Of a DNA stretch of 58,115 nt, positions 40,369-48,230 are shown piece after piece. Both the position numbers and the translations under genes were made by a program. The DNA is from a virus. A model generated the notes under the pieces. The model searched no databases. It was given only the letters and a program-made list of their open reading frames with translations, and was not told where the DNA came from. The DNA lies in IMG/VR virus record IMGVR_UViG_3300025806_000029, positions 1 to 58,115 of that record; one strand, 5' to 3'. The first letter of the stretch is position 1; every line of letters begins with the position of its first letter.

Positions 40369-40912
40369 TGTTCAATCTCCTGTATAAGTCTTCTCTGTGG
40401 GCATATAGACCCGTGTTTTCAAAAGCTTCGAAGCTCCTGTCGTAATAACCCAAGGGTTTTAGGGCTTCTGACCTTTCATGCAAAGCCTTTAGACGTTGCA
40501 CAAAAATGATAGCATATTTTTGGTCTACCAAAGGAGAAAAAGAACCGTCGTCTATTAAATCGTCCGGATCGTCGTCCGGATGAAACCCCATAACCCAAAT
40601 ATCTTGCTGTATTAGAATACCGTCCGAAATAGCTTCGTTAAGATCGTGCAAAAAGTCTTCAAACTCTTCAGGGTTTTTTCGATAAGACAAGTCAATGACC
40701 ATGACCACGTCAAACCGGTCGTCAAAGCCCGCGATTGTCTGGTACAGAGAAAGGTTGTCGTCCTCCGTTTTAAACACAAACCCAATTTTGTCCTCGTCCC
40801 ACGCTTTCTTGGCATACGGACAGGCTGGAAGGTTGTTAAAAAACGGAGAGGGGGACTCAAGCGTATGCCTAGACCACTCCCGAAGTTCTTGTTTTATCTG
40901 CTGTTCTAACAT
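40349..40912 (-). CDS. Hypothetical protein, conserved-looking
   Basis: 187 aa. ELREWSRHTLESPSPFFNNLPACPYAKKAWDEDK opens the protein (a WS-x8-PS-F-N-LPxCPYAK pattern seen in marine phage and bacterial hypotheticals), followed by beta strands (DVVMVIDLSY) and an acidic loop (HPDDDPDDLIDDG). Resembles a small cofactor-independent redox or binding protein, but I cannot name it. Overlaps the Lys/Gly repeat gene by 20 nt. Confidence 0.65.
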   Translation of the reverse strand: MLEQQIKQELREWSRHTLESPSPFFNNLPACPYAKKAWDEDKIGFVFKTEDDNLSLYQTIAGFDDRFDVVMVIDLSYRKNPEEFEDFLHDLNEAISDGILIQQDIWVMGFHPDDDPDDLIDDGSFSPLVDQKYAIIFVQRLKALHERSEALKPLGYYDRSFEAFENTGLYAHREDLYRRLNNGNETS

Positions 40913-40913
40913 G

Positions 40914-41252
40914 TCAAGTGTATAGCGTTCTTTTCCGGCGATTAGACATTACCGCGCCGCAGCCTTTGTTAAGCTTACGGTACGGCGCTCCAACAACTAC
41001 TCCACCCGCAGCCGCTCGTGCAACTTTTGCAGCTTTTGTATTAGAAACAACAGTTTTGCCGCGAGAACCGCCCTGCTTTTTCTTACGAGCCGTAGAGGCA
41101 CGCTGAGACTTAGACAGAGAAGACGCTTTAGCTCTTGGTAAGCACCGGTCAGGGTTTTTCTTATCTTTAGACGTCCCGCACTTACCCGCGATTTTACCGC
41201 TGCTATCAATCCGAACCCAATCTTCATCTAACCACTCCTTTAATTTACCCAT
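40914..41252 (-). CDS. Small basic Cys protein, DNA-condensing candidate
   Basis: 112 aa. WVRIDSSGKIAGKCGTSKD, KNPDRCLPRAKASSLSKSQ, STARKKKQGGSRGKTVV and the end NKGCGAVMSNRRKRT match small basic proteins typical of ocean phage genomes. About 28% Lys/Arg, three Cys. First of a three-gene basic cluster. Likely packaged with or bound to DNA; no direct evidence. Confidence 0.65.
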   Translation of the reverse strand: MGKLKEWLDEDWVRIDSSGKIAGKCGTSKDKKNPDRCLPRAKASSLSKSQRASTARKKKQGGSRGKTVVSNTKAAKVARAAAGGVVVGAPYRKLNKGCGAVMSNRRKRTLYT

Positions 41253-41489
41253 CTAACGGCCTTTCCGCTTCCCGCCCTTAGATTTTTTTGCGTAGTTGGG
41301 GTCTTTACAATACTTAGAAGCTGCGAGGTTTGCATAAGCCGACGGGTATGTATCAAACGTGCGCTTTGCCCATGCTTTTCCTTCAGGGCAAATCTTGCTC
41401 CCCTTGCTTTTAGAGGAGACAGAGCCGCCCTTTCTAAAATAGGTTAGCTTAGGCTTACTGGCCTTTGGGCCTGTTCGAACTTTTGTCAT
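41253..41489 (-). CDS. Small basic Cys protein, DUF5872-like
   Basis: 78 aa. ICPEGKAWAKRTFDTYPSAY and LAASKYCKDPNYAKKSKGG: conserved Cys-W-Y-Cys layout, flanked by lysine tails. Belongs with its two neighbours to a group of small basic proteins in marine phages. Role inferred as nucleic-acid binding. Confidence 0.65.
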   Translation of the reverse strand: MTKVRTGPKASKPKLTYFRKGGSVSSKSKGSKICPEGKAWAKRTFDTYPSAYANLAASKYCKDPNYAKKSKGGKRKGR

Positions 41490-41685
41490 CTACCCTCACA
41501 ATCTTACGTGATTCAATAAACTGCTCCCACAAGGGTTTTATCATGTGGTAATTTTGATCTACTTTTAAAGCCGTTCGTTCTGTTCGCTTGTCCACGTCAA
41601 TCAACGTCAAAGACTGCCACGCAAAGAAGCCAAGAAGGGCGCTTACCACACCCGCCGCAATAACGCCAATAATGGTTTTTTCCAT
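41455..41685 (-). CDS. Single-span membrane protein
   Basis: 76 aa. One N-terminal transmembrane helix (GVIAAGVVSALLGFFAWQSL, residues 7-26), then a hydrophilic part with a helix (TERTALKVDQNYHMIKPLWE). Topology N-in with the tail in the periplasm suits a spanin-like or anti-holin protein. Overlaps the preceding gene's start by 35 nt. Confidence 0.55.
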   Translation of the reverse strand: MEKTIIGVIAAGVVSALLGFFAWQSLTLIDVDKRTERTALKVDQNYHMIKPLWEQFIESRKIVRVDDKSSNRPKGQ

Positions 41686-41689
41686 TAGT

Positions 41690-41989
41690 TTAGCACTTCC
41701 ATCTTCTGCGAGCCTGACGAATACGCGAGTTTGGATCGTTTCGCGTTTTAGCCGAGCTTTTTTTTAACTGACCCGCCGACCTCGCACAGTAACTTTTACG
41801 TCGTTTAGCGGCGGCACTACCTTTTTTAACTTTACCAGTCACAGCGGTTTTTAGCTTAGAACCCGGATTAGCTTTTTGATAACGGCGAACGCCCGCCTTA
41901 GTCATTCCGGCTCCCGAAGCGGTTTTTCGGTAGTTTGCGGATTTGCCCTTAGTGGTACGTCGAATAGCTTTTTCTTTCTTTCGAGCCAT
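41690..41989 (-). CDS. Very basic Cys protein (RKSYCARSAGQ type)
   Basis: 99 aa, about 38% Lys/Arg. Shows the hallmark block KRRKSYCARSAGQLKK and RQARRRWKC found in many marine phage genomes. Starts KKEKAIRRTTKGKS. Almost certainly DNA-binding by charge. Overlaps the 65-aa gene stop by one base. Confidence 0.7.
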   Translation of the reverse strand: MARKKEKAIRRTTKGKSANYRKTASGAGMTKAGVRRYQKANPGSKLKTAVTGKVKKGSAAAKRRKSYCARSAGQLKKSSAKTRNDPNSRIRQARRRWKC

Positions 41990-42186
41990 CAGTGAAGCGT
42001 CCCGTTAAATTCTTCAAAATCTAAAGGACTTTCTAAAATAGACTCTAACGCGTGGATAAACACACCAGCCTGCTCCGGAGAGCTAAAGCCGCTAAATTTA
42101 ACGAAAATATCCGGGGTAGGGGAATCTTCTATCGCAATGTAGTAAGTGCCGGAAAAGCCAAATTCTCCCAAGCGAAACCCGGCCAT
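41989..42186 (-). CDS. Small hypothetical protein
   Basis: 65 aa, beta-rich N-terminus (GEFGFSGTYYIAIED, FVKFSGFSSPEQA) and a helix (GVFIHALESILES). No family recognised. Lies between a capsid-region gene and the basic cluster. Confidence 0.55.
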   Translation of the reverse strand: MAGFRLGEFGFSGTYYIAIEDSPTPDIFVKFSGFSSPEQAGVFIHALESILESPLDFEEFNGTLH

Positions 42187-42192
42187 AACACC

Positions 42193-42801
42193 CTACCCTT
42201 CGTAAAACACCGTTAAAGAAGAAAGAGCGGTTTGCGTGTACGTTACAAAACCACCGTCTTTAAACAAGATGCCGTCGTCAGGTATATCCGGATACTGCGT
42301 AGTATTGGCGGAGGCCACCGTGTTAAACTGCATCCTTATGCCGCCTGTTCCGGAGCCTTCTCTAAAAGTAATCGTACCAGCCGATCCCGTGTTAACGGCA
42401 TAGATACCCCGAAGGCGCATACGGCCTTGATACATTGGAGCAGCAACAGAGGTTCCGGAACCCGCGCTCACATCACCCGCAGGGTTGCCGACTGCGGCGA
42501 TTTGAGTAACCGTCGCAAAAAACTTACTTCCCGTTGCCGTGTCCGAGTCTACGCCGGAAATAGTTTCTGTTTGAGCAGCGTTTTGCTCGTCTGTTCCGGT
42601 TACCGTAAACGAAATCCCGGAATCGTCTCCTGCGCTGAGAATGGTGACGTTTCTAGGTTCGTCAAAAGTAACGGAACCGCCGCCAGCCAAAGCGCCTCCA
42701 ATGACTAAATTGGCGTTATTGCCAACGGCTGCCGCCGTCGAGATGCCATCCGGATCTGCGGTGGCGGCCTCTACGAGGACTGATTGAATATCAGACGCCA
42801 T
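42193..42801 (-). CDS. Beta-rich virion protein
   Basis: 202 aa. Ser/Gly/Thr/Ala rich beta protein (GSVTFDEPRNVTILSAGD, GISFTVTGTDEQN), with MYQGRMRLRGIYAVNTG and FREGSGTGGIRMQF. Probably a decoration or tail-tube-like component. No motif. Followed by small structural genes. Confidence 0.6.
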   Translation of the reverse strand: MASDIQSVLVEAATADPDGISTAAAVGNNANLVIGGALAGGGSVTFDEPRNVTILSAGDDSGISFTVTGTDEQNAAQTETISGVDSDTATGSKFFATVTQIAAVGNPAGDVSAGSGTSVAAPMYQGRMRLRGIYAVNTGSAGTITFREGSGTGGIRMQFNTVASANTTQYPDIPDDGILFKDGGFVTYTQTALSSLTVFYEG

Positions 42802-42855
42802 GAAAAGCTCCTTAAAAGTTTGGTGTTACATCAGAATAAGCCACAACCTTTTTTC

Positions 42856-43338
42856 TTAGGCCGTGGGCGAGTCTGAAGAAATACCAAAGAATTTTAGGGA
42901 CAACTGACCGCCCGCTCCGGCGGTTCCGGATATTACAACTTCAACCTCGTCGGCTGTTTCGGTTGCGGCGGTGGTAGCACCACCGGACATCCCCAAAACA
43001 CCATTACACGGGAAGAAGCCTTTAAACCCGGCAGCGTTGATGGCCTCAGAAATGCCGTCCACAAAGCCGTCGGTGTCCGCATCCGTACCCACGTCAACAA
43101 GATTGACGGCATTTGCAGCGGCGGTAACAACCGTAATAGCGACCCCCATAGGGATAAAATTAGAGGGAATGCCGATGGCGGATTCTTTATGCGTAGTACC
43201 CGTAGCCGCGATATCAATCGTTGCCGTGTACGTGGAAAGGGTCATCTCGTTAGTAAGACCCCCCGTCGCTGAATTTTTAATAATTGATTTAAAACCGTTT
43301 TCGGAACGGACGGGACCATTAAAAGTCGTGTTAGCCAT
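42856..43338 (-). CDS. Virion protein, probable decoration
   Basis: 160 aa. Starts MANTTFNGPVRSENGFKSI, a frequent opening of phage head decoration-like proteins, then GIPSNFIPMGVAITVVT and AGAGGQLSLKFFGI. First gene after the capsid terminator and the strongest promoter in this block. High expression would suit a major virion component. Confidence 0.65.
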   Translation of the reverse strand: MANTTFNGPVRSENGFKSIIKNSATGGLTNEMTLSTYTATIDIAATGTTHKESAIGIPSNFIPMGVAITVVTAAANAVNLVDVGTDADTDGFVDGISEAINAAGFKGFFPCNGVLGMSGGATTAATETADEVEVVISGTAGAGGQLSLKFFGISSDSPTA

Positions 43339-43395
43339 GAGTGTCTCCTGTCGGGGCTAGTGTCAGTCGCCCATTGCGACTGTCAGGGATGCAAA

Positions 43396-43424
43396 ATTAT
43401 AGAATAAAAAAGGGCGGCTGTGAA
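43396..43424 (-). promoter_or_regulatory. Strong promoter overlapping the capsid terminator
   Basis: Leftward TTCACA (43419-43424), exactly 17 bases, perfect TATAAT (43396-43401). The -35 is the six-base loop of the terminator hairpin that ends the capsid transcript. It drives the gene starting at 43338 and the tail genes. Confidence 0.75.
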
Positions 43425-43435
43425 GCCGCCCTTTT
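43405..43435 (-). terminator. Terminator after major capsid gene
   Basis: AAGGGCGGC (43410-43418) pairs with GCCGCCCTT (43425-43433) around the loop TGTGAA, with T runs on both sides, so it can stop transcription in both directions. It isolates the capsid transcript. Confidence 0.85.
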
Positions 43436-43451
43436 CGTTAGGTTAAAAACC

Positions 43452-44357
43452 TTATGCGCCCGGCGTACCGAAAACGCAGCGCCAGTCGGAAACACCGAAG
43501 GAGTAACGCTCACGCGCTTTAAAGCGCATGTTACCCGTATCGAAGTCGCCTTCCATGGCGGTTTTGAGCGGCGAACGGTTAAAGAATTTAAACCCGTTCG
43601 GAGCATCCGTTTTAATGAAAAAAGCATCCGTATCAGTGAGGAAGTGGTTAACCACCGCACCTTCCGGAAGCATTCCCATGGAACGAACTGCGTTGGTGTC
43701 GTTATCAGCGGTCCCGCTACGCAGGTTACTGTTAATGACACGTTCCGCAATGAACTGAAGCTCTTTTGGAATAATGAGCTTCGTTCCGCGAACCGCAATC
43801 TTGAGACCACGCTCATCAGTCAGGCCAGCAACATCGATCAGCATCTGCTCCAACGAAGTCTCGTTGAGGTCCGAAGCTGTTGAAAGCTGGTTACGCTGAT
43901 TGCCCGAAATCGAAGGGTGCGCGGAAGAGCAAAGTGCTGCTCCGTCACCAACCGGGTTATCGGTTGAGAAGGCATTGTTAAGAATGCCCGCGGCCTTGAT
44001 CTGCTTGGTCTGAGCCATCGAACGAGCCAGAGCCTTTGTGTAACGGCTTGCAAGCCGGTCATAAAGGTTGTCTTCGATAGCCTCTTCCGTAATCGAAAAG
44101 GCCAGCGCAATCGTTTCGTGCGTGTAACGAGCAGTATACGTTTCCTGCGCGTCATCGAACGAAATTGCACCACCCTCGTTTTTCACGGGAGCAGTCGAGA
44201 AGCCGCCGAGCATCACTTCTTCTTCGAAGGCACGGTCCGAGGACTCTTCTTCAAAGATTTCCGAATGCTCGTTCTCATAGCGGTCGTATTCCAAGCCGAA
44301 GAGAGCATTAAGGCCGGGCTCAAGCTCTTTCGCCAGTTGGGCTCTAGAAATAGCCAT
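43452..44357 (-). CDS. Major capsid protein (HK97 fold)
   Basis: 301 aa. Features of the Mu-like/HK97 capsid family: N-arm (LEPGLNALFGLEYDRYE), E-loop region (EEEVMLGGFSTAPVKNEGG), spine helix (EEAIEDNLYDRLASRYTKALARSMAQTKQ, split: NLYDRLASRYTKALARSM), and GAALCSSAHPSISGN with LSTASDLNETSLEQML and a C-terminal KARERYSFGVSDWRCVFG. It forms the icosahedral shell. Preceded by scaffold and two head proteins and followed by a terminator, which allows high separate expression. Confidence 0.88.
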   Translation of the reverse strand: MAISRAQLAKELEPGLNALFGLEYDRYENEHSEIFEEESSDRAFEEEVMLGGFSTAPVKNEGGAISFDDAQETYTARYTHETIALAFSITEEAIEDNLYDRLASRYTKALARSMAQTKQIKAAGILNNAFSTDNPVGDGAALCSSAHPSISGNQRNQLSTASDLNETSLEQMLIDVAGLTDERGLKIAVRGTKLIIPKELQFIAERVINSNLRSGTADNDTNAVRSMGMLPEGAVVNHFLTDTDAFFIKTDAPNGFKFFNRSPLKTAMEGDFDTGNMRFKARERYSFGVSDWRCVFGTPGA

Positions 44358-44370
44358 TTATCAGCCCTCC

Positions 44371-45021
44371 TTAAATGCCGGTGGAATCAGCAGTGGTTTG
44401 AGAATCAAACCTCCGTGACCCAGCGTTAAAGTGAGCGTTCAGGCGCACGATCAACGGAATACCTGCCGCCGCGAAATCACTGTTGGCTTCATCATCCATG
44501 ATGCCAACAATACGAAGCGGAAGGGTAGCCGTCGTAGCAATCGAAGCAACGCTGAGCGCACCATTAGCCCGTCCGGTTGAAGTTGAACCGGTTCGAGCCG
44601 AGGTTCCAAGAGAGGCGTTCGCAAAAACCGCGGCCAAAGCCGTGGCACGGTCTGTGAGAGTCGCGTCACTTGCAACCTTAAACAACTGGTTTGGGTTGTC
44701 GGCAACGAGAGCCTTGACAGGTACAGTCGTGTCAACGCTAACAGAGCCGGAACCGGGCCAGTAGTTAAGGAAGGTAGTTTTCTTCGTCACCGAGTCTACG
44801 TACTCAACACCCATCAGAACGCCAAGCGCCTGAGTAGTACCACCACTGGTGGCACCAGCTTGGTCAATCACGCCAGCAGCGAGAGGGACACAAATGGAGC
44901 CATTAAAAATGGCATTGGTGTTATTTGACGCAATTTCATAGGTCGTAAGACCCGTAGAGTTTGCGCCGGAGCCGACTAGACCGATAGGGCGAAGACCGTA
45001 GGCAGTTTCCTGATTTGCCAT
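44371..45021 (-). CDS. Capsid-associated protein (head decoration/stabiliser)
   Basis: 216 aa. Starts ANQETAYGLRPIGLVGSG, a pattern typical of proteins coded next to the capsid gene in many marine phages. Beta-rich with Thr/Gly repeats; segment ALGVLMGVEYVDSVTKKT. No signal or membrane segment. Thirteen bases from the capsid gene and probably expressed at similar levels. Confidence 0.75.
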   Translation of the reverse strand: MANQETAYGLRPIGLVGSGANSTGLTTYEIASNNTNAIFNGSICVPLAAGVIDQAGATSGGTTQALGVLMGVEYVDSVTKKTTFLNYWPGSGSVSVDTTVPVKALVADNPNQLFKVASDATLTDRATALAAVFANASLGTSARTGSTSTGRANGALSVASIATTATLPLRIVGIMDDEANSDFAAAGIPLIVRLNAHFNAGSRRFDSQTTADSTGI

Positions 45022-45046
45022 TTTAGGTTTCTCCTAAAGGAGGTGG

Positions 45047-45535
45047 TCAATCTTTCTTTGAGCCACCAAAGGTTACACGAGATTGACGATCAGGTTGGTT
45101 GATCGTCATCGTTGAATGTGCATTCTCGCGCATCATATCGTGGTCAACCGCTTGCATCTGGTCTGAGTTCCTTTGACGGAAATAGGCAGTCCGTTCTGCA
45201 ACGGTTTCTTCCGGTATACGAGCAAGAAGCAATCCTCCAACGCCAAAAACGCCTTCGTATTTACCCGTGTCAATAGTCGGTGCTTCAAAATCGGGATAAT
45301 CGTCCTGTCGAACAAGTTCCCAACCTTCGCGAAGTTTCGCGCTGATGTTCTTGCGGTCGTCAAAACCACGAGTTTCAGCCCTAATCCAACGATGCTTGAA
45401 GCCATCCGGTGCGGGTGGCGCGTCTAACATTGAGGGTGGAGCCCACGGCTTACGCCTAGCCTGAGAACTCCGGTCTTTGTTTGCGCGGGAAGTGCGGTTA
45501 ACCGAAGTACCTTTTTCAATCTGTTCTTCGCTCAT
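45047..45535 (-). CDS. Head-module protein, unknown
   Basis: 162 aa. Basic N-terminus (NRTSRANKDRSSQARRK), then PPAPDGFKHRWIRAETRGF, a WELVRQDDYPDFEAP segment and a helical end with DQMQAVDHDMMREN. A conserved small protein between scaffold and capsid genes in related phages by position. Function in assembly presumed. Confidence 0.6.
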   Translation of the reverse strand: MSEEQIEKGTSVNRTSRANKDRSSQARRKPWAPPSMLDAPPAPDGFKHRWIRAETRGFDDRKNISAKLREGWELVRQDDYPDFEAPTIDTGKYEGVFGVGGLLLARIPEETVAERTAYFRQRNSDQMQAVDHDMMRENAHSTMTINQPDRQSRVTFGGSKKD

Positions 45536-45539
45536 GTCC

Positions 45540-46421
45540 TTACTCCTTCACGTATTTCGCGTATTCTTCTAGCGGCACACCCAATTTTTTAGCCATTGTG
45601 ACTTGGGTAGGGGTGAGAGTTACCCTTCTCTTGCTGCGCCCAGACGCGGATCTGTTAACAGAAGCAACCGTCTGAGCGGGTCGTTTACTTCTGGCTCCGT
45701 TATTAAACTTATGGGGAAAAGCTTCCGCCATGCGTTTGTCAAGCTCACTATAGTAATCATCGCCCGCGGGGTCAAACCCTTCATCTTCGATGAGTTGCTT
45801 GTGTATTCCGAAAGCGGCGTACGTCATTGTCTCGTCAGAGCCAAACCATTCGCGGTCCGCGGCCCACGCTTCTGCTTTAGGGTCAGGCCGACGCTGGGCC
45901 TGCTGCGGTTGGGCTTGCTGACGTTGAGCTTGCTGAGCCTCCATCGCGGCTCTTTGGGATTCTGCGTTGCGTTGCGCCTGTGCCGCCCGGTCCGCTTGAA
46001 TTGCCAGCCCTGTTATTTTGCGCTGAGACTCTACGATCTGGGCGCTGTCTCCAATCTCAATAGCGTTCTTCAGGTCGTTTTCTGCGGACTGAAGCTCACT
46101 TTGAACGCGACCACTGAACTCGTTTACATAACCGCTGTCTAAAGCATCTACGCGCTGTTTCAGTGTCTGTGCTTCCGTCTGAACTTGCGTTGCGTAGCGG
46201 ATCGCTTCCTCACGATCACGCTCCGCTTGACGCATTTTCTTCGTAAGCTGGTTAATCCTTTTTTGGGTAGAGTTCTCGGCCTTGTCGAACTGGTCCGCAG
46301 ACTCTTCGACCTCTGCCTCCGAGGCACCGACCGACACTCCGGAGTCGGCGGTCTCTTCGACCTCTACCGTAAATTCTTCGTTTTCAGTCTCTTCGACCAT
46401 ATCAAGTTGCTCATCTGCCAT
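45540..46421 (-). CDS. Scaffolding protein
   Basis: 293 aa. Very acidic N-terminal 45 residues, a long coiled coil from about 50 to 180 (QKRINQLTKKMRQAERDREE), a Gln/Ala-rich linker (QAQRQQAQPQQAQRR), a helical part and a basic C-terminus (RSASGRSKRRVTLTPTQV) that would bind the capsid. This is the usual scaffold plan. Placed just upstream of the capsid genes. Confidence 0.75.
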   Translation of the reverse strand: MADEQLDMVEETENEEFTVEVEETADSGVSVGASEAEVEESADQFDKAENSTQKRINQLTKKMRQAERDREEAIRYATQVQTEAQTLKQRVDALDSGYVNEFSGRVQSELQSAENDLKNAIEIGDSAQIVESQRKITGLAIQADRAAQAQRNAESQRAAMEAQQAQRQQAQPQQAQRRPDPKAEAWAADREWFGSDETMTYAAFGIHKQLIEDEGFDPAGDDYYSELDKRMAEAFPHKFNNGARSKRPAQTVASVNRSASGRSKRRVTLTPTQVTMAKKLGVPLEEYAKYVKE

Positions 46422-46430
46422 AACGGCCTC

Positions 46431-46883
46431 CTACATATGTAAAACGTCTTCGGGATCAGAAATCGTGGCTAAGACCTCGTCATCATTTAAGATGCGAACC
46501 TCTCCACCGTCGATCTTGAACCGAGAACCAGCGTACCGGGCGAACATCACCCAATCTTTTTCCTCGCACCACGGACCGTCGAACTTATCCGGATCTTGGT
46601 AGGCCAAGGGCCCTACCTTTAGAACATATCCAACTTGAGTGGCTATCTGGTTCTCTTCTACAACCTGATCCGGAAGTAAAATCCCACCCTCTGTTTTCCC
46701 CTTCCCCCTGTAAGGAAGAACAATAAGACGCCACCCTGTTGGGGCTGGAATGCGGTCTAAGAGAGACTGAGAGATAAGTTCGGGATCTAGTACACGGTCT
46801 TCTGGTTTTACATATGCCGCGGCTATCTTCGCGGCCTCCTCGCCAACCGATTTAAGGTCAGCGACTGCTGGGCTAGTCATCAT
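46431..46883 (-). CDS. GroES-like co-chaperonin (gp31-like)
   Basis: 150 aa. C-terminal 100 residues follow the cpn10 fold: PTGWRLIVLPYRGKGKTEGG, a mobile-loop segment GGILLPDQVVEENQIATQ, VGYVLKVGPLAY, DWVMFARYAGSRFKI and NDDEVLATI. The 47-residue helical N-terminus is extra. As with T4 gp31, it may replace host GroES on GroEL to fold the capsid protein, coded 2 kb downstream. The stop is directly before the scaffold gene, supporting an assembly role. Confidence 0.8.
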   Translation of the reverse strand: MMTSPAVADLKSVGEEAAKIAAAYVKPEDRVLDPELISQSLLDRIPAPTGWRLIVLPYRGKGKTEGGILLPDQVVEENQIATQVGYVLKVGPLAYQDPDKFDGPWCEEKDWVMFARYAGSRFKIDGGEVRILNDDEVLATISDPEDVLHM

Positions 46884-47070
46884 TTCGCTCCTGTTTTTCT
46901 AGCAGGCTCTTGAGTTCCTGTTCAATAAACTCAAGGGCACTTAATTCGCCCATGAGTTCGCGGTAATGCTCCATGTTTTTCACGCTGTTAAACTGCAACG
47001 CGTCCAAGACAACAGAGCGTCTTTCTTTTATCAAACGAAAGGTTGCCTCCGCAAGATAAATCTCATTCAT
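46873..47070 (-). CDS. Small coiled-coil protein
   Basis: 65 aa, fully helical (YLAEATFRLIKERRS, SALEFIEQELKSLLEKQE). Overlaps the co-chaperonin gene by 11 nt. Could be a minor assembly factor. No family recognised. Confidence 0.6.
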   Translation of the reverse strand: MNEIYLAEATFRLIKERRSVVLDALQFNSVKNMEHYRELMGELSALEFIEQELKSLLEKQERNDD

Positions 47071-47078
47071 TCTTATAA

Positions 47079-47555
47079 TTATCCGTTTTTAGAGGAGACG
47101 CGAGCGTGAGCCTTGCTCATCGCCCTGTTACCGAACCAAAAAGCTATAATCGCGCTAAATATGGCCTGAGTCTCTTCGTCCCAGATTGCCAACATTCCGG
47201 CGCTCAAGTCCATGCCTTCCGTGGTTACCATCGTGTACAGCGTGACGCCCTTGATCGTCGCGAAAAGCGTAAAGAAGGCGTAAGTAAGGACAGGGCGCAC
47301 AGACCCCCGAAGAGCGTTGACAAACCCTCCCGCATCAATAGCTCTATCATGCGCGTAAAGTCCTTTCGTCTCTTCTATTTCTGCTTGAGCGTCTAGCTCT
47401 TTGACCTTGAGTTCCGAAAGCTGAGACGCGTACGTAGCTTTCGCTTCCAGCATCGCTAGCTCTTGCTTGTTTGCCTGCTGTTGCTTGAAGTAGCCTAAGA
47501 CCTCTGGAACGATAGACGTTCCAAAACCTAGCAGTGTTCCAAGTAAGCTTATCAT
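47079..47555 (-). CDS. Holin, GTA-type three-span
   Basis: 158 aa from the ATG at 47555 (MISLLGTLLGFG). Matches the 3TM holin family of the Roseobacter gene transfer agent: apolar N-terminal segment, charged coiled linker (NKQELAMLEAKATYASQLSE), GGFVNALRGSVRPVLTYAFF as a membrane helix and IFSAIIAFWFGNRAMSK as another. It would form membrane lesions letting the M15 and SleB enzymes reach the wall. It is embedded in the head module, far from both lysins. Confidence 0.8.
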   Translation of the reverse strand: MISLLGTLLGFGTSIVPEVLGYFKQQQANKQELAMLEAKATYASQLSELKVKELDAQAEIEETKGLYAHDRAIDAGGFVNALRGSVRPVLTYAFFTLFATIKGVTLYTMVTTEGMDLSAGMLAIWDEETQAIFSAIIAFWFGNRAMSKAHARVSSKNG

Positions 47556-47603
47556 TCTTGTCTCCAAAAGATGCGAGGTTATACGACATATTAACCAGTA
47601 AAG

Positions 47604-47936
47604 CTAGTCTTCTAGAGGAGGAACAAAATGGATCTCTCCAGCCTCTTGATCGACGTAGGCCGTTCGAACACTCATGTCTTTTTGTAACTGGCTTTTTTTT
47701 CGGTGTATCCGGGCAGGCTTTTTTCGGCCCGGGTTTACTCTTTTTGCTTCTTTTTTTGCGTCAAAAAGAAACGCCTTTCCCATGTCGTCTAGGGCAACAA
47801 CATCTACCGGGGAATGCGGCGAGACAGGTGTGAAGACGTGAAAACCTTTCTCTACAAGAAACTGCATGAGGTATAGCTCACAAGACGTTCCGTCTATGTG
47901 GCTATTTCGCCATCCTTTCTTCAAAGGAGGCTTCAA
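47604..47936 (-). CDS. PD-(D/E)XK nuclease-like protein
   Basis: 110 aa. TSCELYLMQFLVEKGFHVF (helix with Glu), HSPVDVVALD (catalytic Asp), AFLFDAKKEAKR (D-x-K) is the order of motifs in small PD-(D/E)XK enzymes such as resolvases and VRR-NUC relatives. Basic middle (GRKKPARIHRKK) for DNA contact. It could trim packaging branches or nick host DNA. Confidence 0.65.
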   Translation of the reverse strand: MKPPLKKGWRNSHIDGTSCELYLMQFLVEKGFHVFTPVSPHSPVDVVALDDMGKAFLFDAKKEAKRVNPGRKKPARIHRKKSQLQKDMSVRTAYVDQEAGEIHFVPPLED

Positions 47937-47939
47937 GGG

Positions 47940-48230
47940 TTATTTCTTTTTAGACATGAACGCTGCTGCGCCAAAATATGCGCTAACAACCCCCGCCATC
48001 CCTATGTAGAAAAGGCTAAAAAGGTCCGCCAAGGCTTTTATCCTTGAGTCTGGAAAGACGGGGAGAAAAACAAGGGCGGTAAAAACAAGCATGGAGATAA
48101 GGGCGATCCACGCCATCTGTCGTTGCGAGTCCTGCTTATCTATTTTGCTTGCAGCGGTTGCCGACGCAACCTCCTGCTCCGACAAGACTCCATCGCCGTC
48201 CGTGTCGATCTTGCGCTTGGCGGGGGCCAT
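47940..48230 (-). CDS. EF-hand plus two-span membrane protein
   Basis: 96 aa. Residues 9-20 (DTDGDGVLSEQE) are a full EF-hand calcium loop; then two transmembrane helices (WIALISMLVFTALVFLPVF and YIGMAGVVSAYFGAAAFM). May be a calcium-sensitive holin partner or pinholin-like. Sits next to the GTA-type holin. The start overlaps the downstream 63-aa gene stop. Confidence 0.65.
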   Translation of the reverse strand: MAPAKRKIDTDGDGVLSEQEVASATAASKIDKQDSQRQMAWIALISMLVFTALVFLPVFPDSRIKALADLFSLFYIGMAGVVSAYFGAAAFMSKKK

